From: Bacteroidales bacterium UBA932 | GTDB taxonomy: Bacteria; Bacteroidota; Bacteroidia; Bacteroidales; UBA932 | Direction of reading: 5' to 3' | Assembly: GCA_002293585.1 (NCBI GenBank) | Contig: DBDM01000141.1 | Span: 4,710-12,510, forward strand | DNA: 7,801 nucleotides | Part shown: positions 6,198 to 7,801 of the stretch, piece by piece | How positions within the stretch are numbered: position 1 is the stretch's first letter | Layout: each line of letters begins with the position of its first letter | Program-made: the position numbers and the translations under genes | The notes under the pieces: model-generated | Seen by the model: only the letters and a program-made list of their open reading frames with translations | Told to the model about the DNA's origin: nothing | Databases searched by the model: none

Positions 6198-6229
6198 CAA
6201 ATATACAAATTTTTCAATTGATTTACAAA
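6198..6229 (-). promoter_or_regulatory. SDR gene promoter (-33 TTTG, -7 TATATTTG)
   Basis: On the minus strand TTTG (6226-6229) and TATATTTG (6198-6205) are 20 bp apart and both match the Bacteroidota consensus exactly. Transcription would begin near 6191-6193, leaving a leader of about 27 nt before the GTG start at 6165. It is the best-formed promoter in the window and suggests steady expression. Confidence 0.75.
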
Positions 6230-6283
6230 AATAATACGAAAATGGTACGTAATCAAAGCATATTTTCACCGTAATAACAATGT

Positions 6284-6304
6284 AACGCCTGTGGCGTTTC
6301 TTTG
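6284..6304 (+). promoter_or_regulatory. Inverted repeat and degenerate -7 element upstream of the TonB-dependent receptor
   Basis: AACGCC-TGT-GGCGTT (6284-6298) is a perfect 6-bp inverted repeat. It runs into TTTCTTTG (6297-6304), which matches the TAnnTTTG -7 element except for one base. No TTTG lies 19-21 bp upstream. The start codon is at 6331. A dyad at a promoter without a -33 box fits control by a DNA-binding regulator, but this is inferred and no regulator gene is visible. Confidence 0.4.
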
Positions 6305-6330
6305 TATCGTAAAATAAGGTTATTTAATCA

Positions 6331-7801
6331 ATGCTTAAGGAAAAAATTTTGAAAGTCGCACTACTTGCACTCCTCTTCACAACCGCCACTTCGGCAACAT
6401 TCGCCCAAAAAGGGACAATCAAAGGAACAGTACTCGACGCCGTTACGGACGAATTGCTCATCGGAACAACCATATTAATAGAAGGTACTACCATAAGCGC
6501 CGCCACCGATGCGGAGGGTGGCTTCACTATTTCAAATATTACTCCGGGACAGGTCACCATAACTGCCCATTATCTGGGCTATGAAGTGTTCCGCCAAACG
6601 CTTAACGTGGAAGCCGACAAAGTGGTAACAGTCCGCATCCCGCTGCGCTCCAGCGGGATCAACCTCAACGATATAGTAGTCGTTGCACGAATCAACAACG
6701 AGAGCGAAAACGTGCTGCTGTTGGGACAGAAACAGGCGCTGGTCGCCGTACAATCCGTCGGCGCGGCCGAAATGTCGCGAAAAGGGATCGGCGATGCACA
6801 AGCCGCCGTTGCCCAGGTCTCCGGAATATCAAAACAAGAGGGGGTTAAGAATGTATTTGTGCGCGGTCTCGGCGACAGGTACAACGCCACTTTTCTGAAC
6901 GGATTCCCGCTACCCAGCGAAGACCCCGAATATAAAAATATCGCACTCGAATTTTTCGGTTCCGATATCATCCAAAACATCGGCGTGAACAAGGTATTCA
7001 GCGCCTCTAATAGTGGCGATGTAGGAGGTGCCGTCATAGATATCCGCTCCAAGGAATTGCTCGGAACACAAGCCCTGTCGGTGAGTCTCGGCGGAGGGAT
7101 CAACAGTGCATCAGTCGGTAGCAGCAATAATTTCCTCAAACAGGACGGCGTGAATTATTTCGGAATGAGCCGCACAGCAAGGCCTTCCGAAGACAAATTC
7201 AACTTTGCCAACAAACTCGATCCCTCAACGGTGCACCTGCCGCTGAATCACAGCTATGGGATATCGGGCGGAAAACGATGGAACTTCGGCGAGAAAAACA
7301 ACCCGCTCTCGTTTTTCATTGTTGCAACACACAGCACAGACTATTCCTACACCGACGAAACAGTGCGAAAAAGCACGGCAAACGGTGAAACGGTTTTTCA
7401 GGATCAACAGGGCAAAAAATCGACGATAGACATTAACCAACTAGTGCTGGGCAATGTTGATTTCAAACTCGACAACAAGCATTCTTTCACCTATAATTTC
7501 ATGCTCGTCCACGCCAACAATCAATATGTAGGGCAGTACCAAGGTTATCTTCCGGAGTTAAACCAGGGCACCGAGAATGGCGAAGCCTTCCTGAGGCGGC
7601 AGCAAAGCAACGACAACCTGCTCCTCACCCACCAGTTGATGACAACGTTGAACCTTGCCAACCGCTGGCAGGTAAACATCGGCGCAGCCTACAACACCAT
7701 AAAGGGACTGGAACCCGACCGCCGCGAGAATTATCTATCCCTGTTGGATAACGGACAGTATGCTTTGGTGGCAGGCAACCGGCAGAAGCGTTTCTTCTCG
7801 C
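6331..7801 (+). CDS. TonB-dependent outer-membrane receptor with carboxypeptidase-regulatory-like domain (5' part)
   Basis: The frame is open from ATG 6331 to the window edge, giving 490 codons of a protein that usually has about 900-1000 residues. Residues 1-25 form a Sec signal peptide (basic KEKILK, then a hydrophobic core, likely cut before Gln26). Residues about 28-105 are a carboxypeptidase-regulatory-like beta-sandwich (KGTIKGTVLDAVTDELLIGT; GYEVFRQTL). NLNDIVVVAR (111-120) links it to the plug. The plug domain, about 135-240, contains AVAQVSGISKQEGVKNVFVRG, written here as its two ends AVAQVSGI (159-166) and VFVRGLGDRYN (175-185), then GFPLPSEDPE (191-200) and SNSGDVGGAVIDI (226-238). 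After that begin beta-barrel strands. Such receptors import a ligand across the outer membrane using TonB-ExbBD energy. The SusC-specific signature is not evident, so a glycan-utilisation role is not supported and the ligand is unknown. It is divergent from the SDR gene. Confidence 0.92.
   Translation, partial: MLKEKILKVALLALLFTTATSATFAQKGTIKGTVLDAVTDELLIGTTILIEGTTISAATDAEGGFTISNITPGQVTITAHYLGYEVFRQTLNVEADKVVTVRIPLRSSGINLNDIVVVARINNESENVLLLGQKQALVAVQSVGAAEMSRKGIGDAQAAVAQVSGISKQEGVKNVFVRGLGDRYNATFLNGFPLPSEDPEYKNIALEFFGSDIIQNIGVNKVFSASNSGDVGGAVIDIRSKELLGTQALSVSLGGGINSASVGSSNNFLKQDGVNYFGMSRTARPSEDKFNFANKLDPSTVHLPLNHSYGISGGKRWNFGEKNNPLSFFIVATHSTDYSYTDETVRKSTANGETVFQDQQGKKSTIDINQLVLGNVDFKLDNKHSFTYNFMLVHANNQYVGQYQGYLPELNQGTENGEAFLRRQQSNDNLLLTHQLMTTLNLANRWQVNIGAAYNTIKGLEPDRRENYLSLLDNGQYALVAGNRQKRFFS

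Noticed and set aside
6282..6310. An ECF sigma-type promoter (GTAAC ... CGT) for the receptor.
   Set aside because: The spacer of 21 bp is too long for the usual ECF layout and no sigma/anti-sigma gene is visible in the window.
6579..7139. A 186-codon open frame on the minus strand inside the receptor gene.
   Set aside because: It opposes a clearly coding frame with a signal peptide, plug motifs and continuous homology-like pattern. Its product is low-complexity and Ser/Leu/Pro-rich without recognisable motifs.

Overview
The window looks like a chromosomal segment from a member of the Bacteroidota, probably Bacteroidales. Four upstream regions carry the phylum-type -7 element TAnnTTTG (98-105, 2491-2498, 5424-5431 on the minus strand, 6198-6205 on the minus strand), two of them with a clear TTTG -33 element 19-20 bp away. 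Several genes lack a purine-rich Shine-Dalgarno, and the right end holds a TonB-dependent receptor with an N-terminal carboxypeptidase-regulatory-like domain, a typical Bacteroidota arrangement. I cannot name the genus.

Left part (1-2428, plus strand): a terminator for a gene off the left edge is followed by a promoter and a two-gene operon. The first gene encodes a 387-residue protein with an N-terminal YbjN / type III secretion chaperone-like domain and a helical C-terminal half. The second encodes a 361-residue trypsin-like serine peptidase with a complete His-Asp-Ser triad, no signal peptide, a CPxC...CPxC zinc ribbon and a C-terminal domain that resembles the YbjN-like domain of the first protein. 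This protease/adaptor pair is the most unusual element of the window.

Middle (2429-4201, plus strand): a complete hipBA toxin-antitoxin module with its own promoter, overlapped by two inverted copies of a 16-bp operator. Overlapping the 3' end of hipA on the opposite strand is an Mrr-type gene (4177-4716) that keeps only the N-terminal winged helix and linker. Its family similarity seems to stop a few bases beyond the hipA stop codon, which suggests a recombination junction.

Next (4783-5398, minus strand): a hepT/mntA (HEPN nuclease / MNT adenylyltransferase) toxin-antitoxin pair with overlapping genes, lying upstream of the truncated mrr-like gene on the same strand. The run 147-5398 therefore stacks several modules of the kind common in accessory or defence-rich regions.

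Right part (5452-7801): a short-chain dehydrogenase/reductase on the minus strand and, divergently, the first 490 codons of a TonB-dependent receptor running off the right edge. They share a 165-bp intergenic region holding a strong SDR promoter and a perfect 6-bp inverted repeat upstream of the receptor. These look more like ordinary chromosomal genes. No stretch over 300 bp lacks a gene; I saw no tRNA, rRNA, CRISPR array or insertion sequence.
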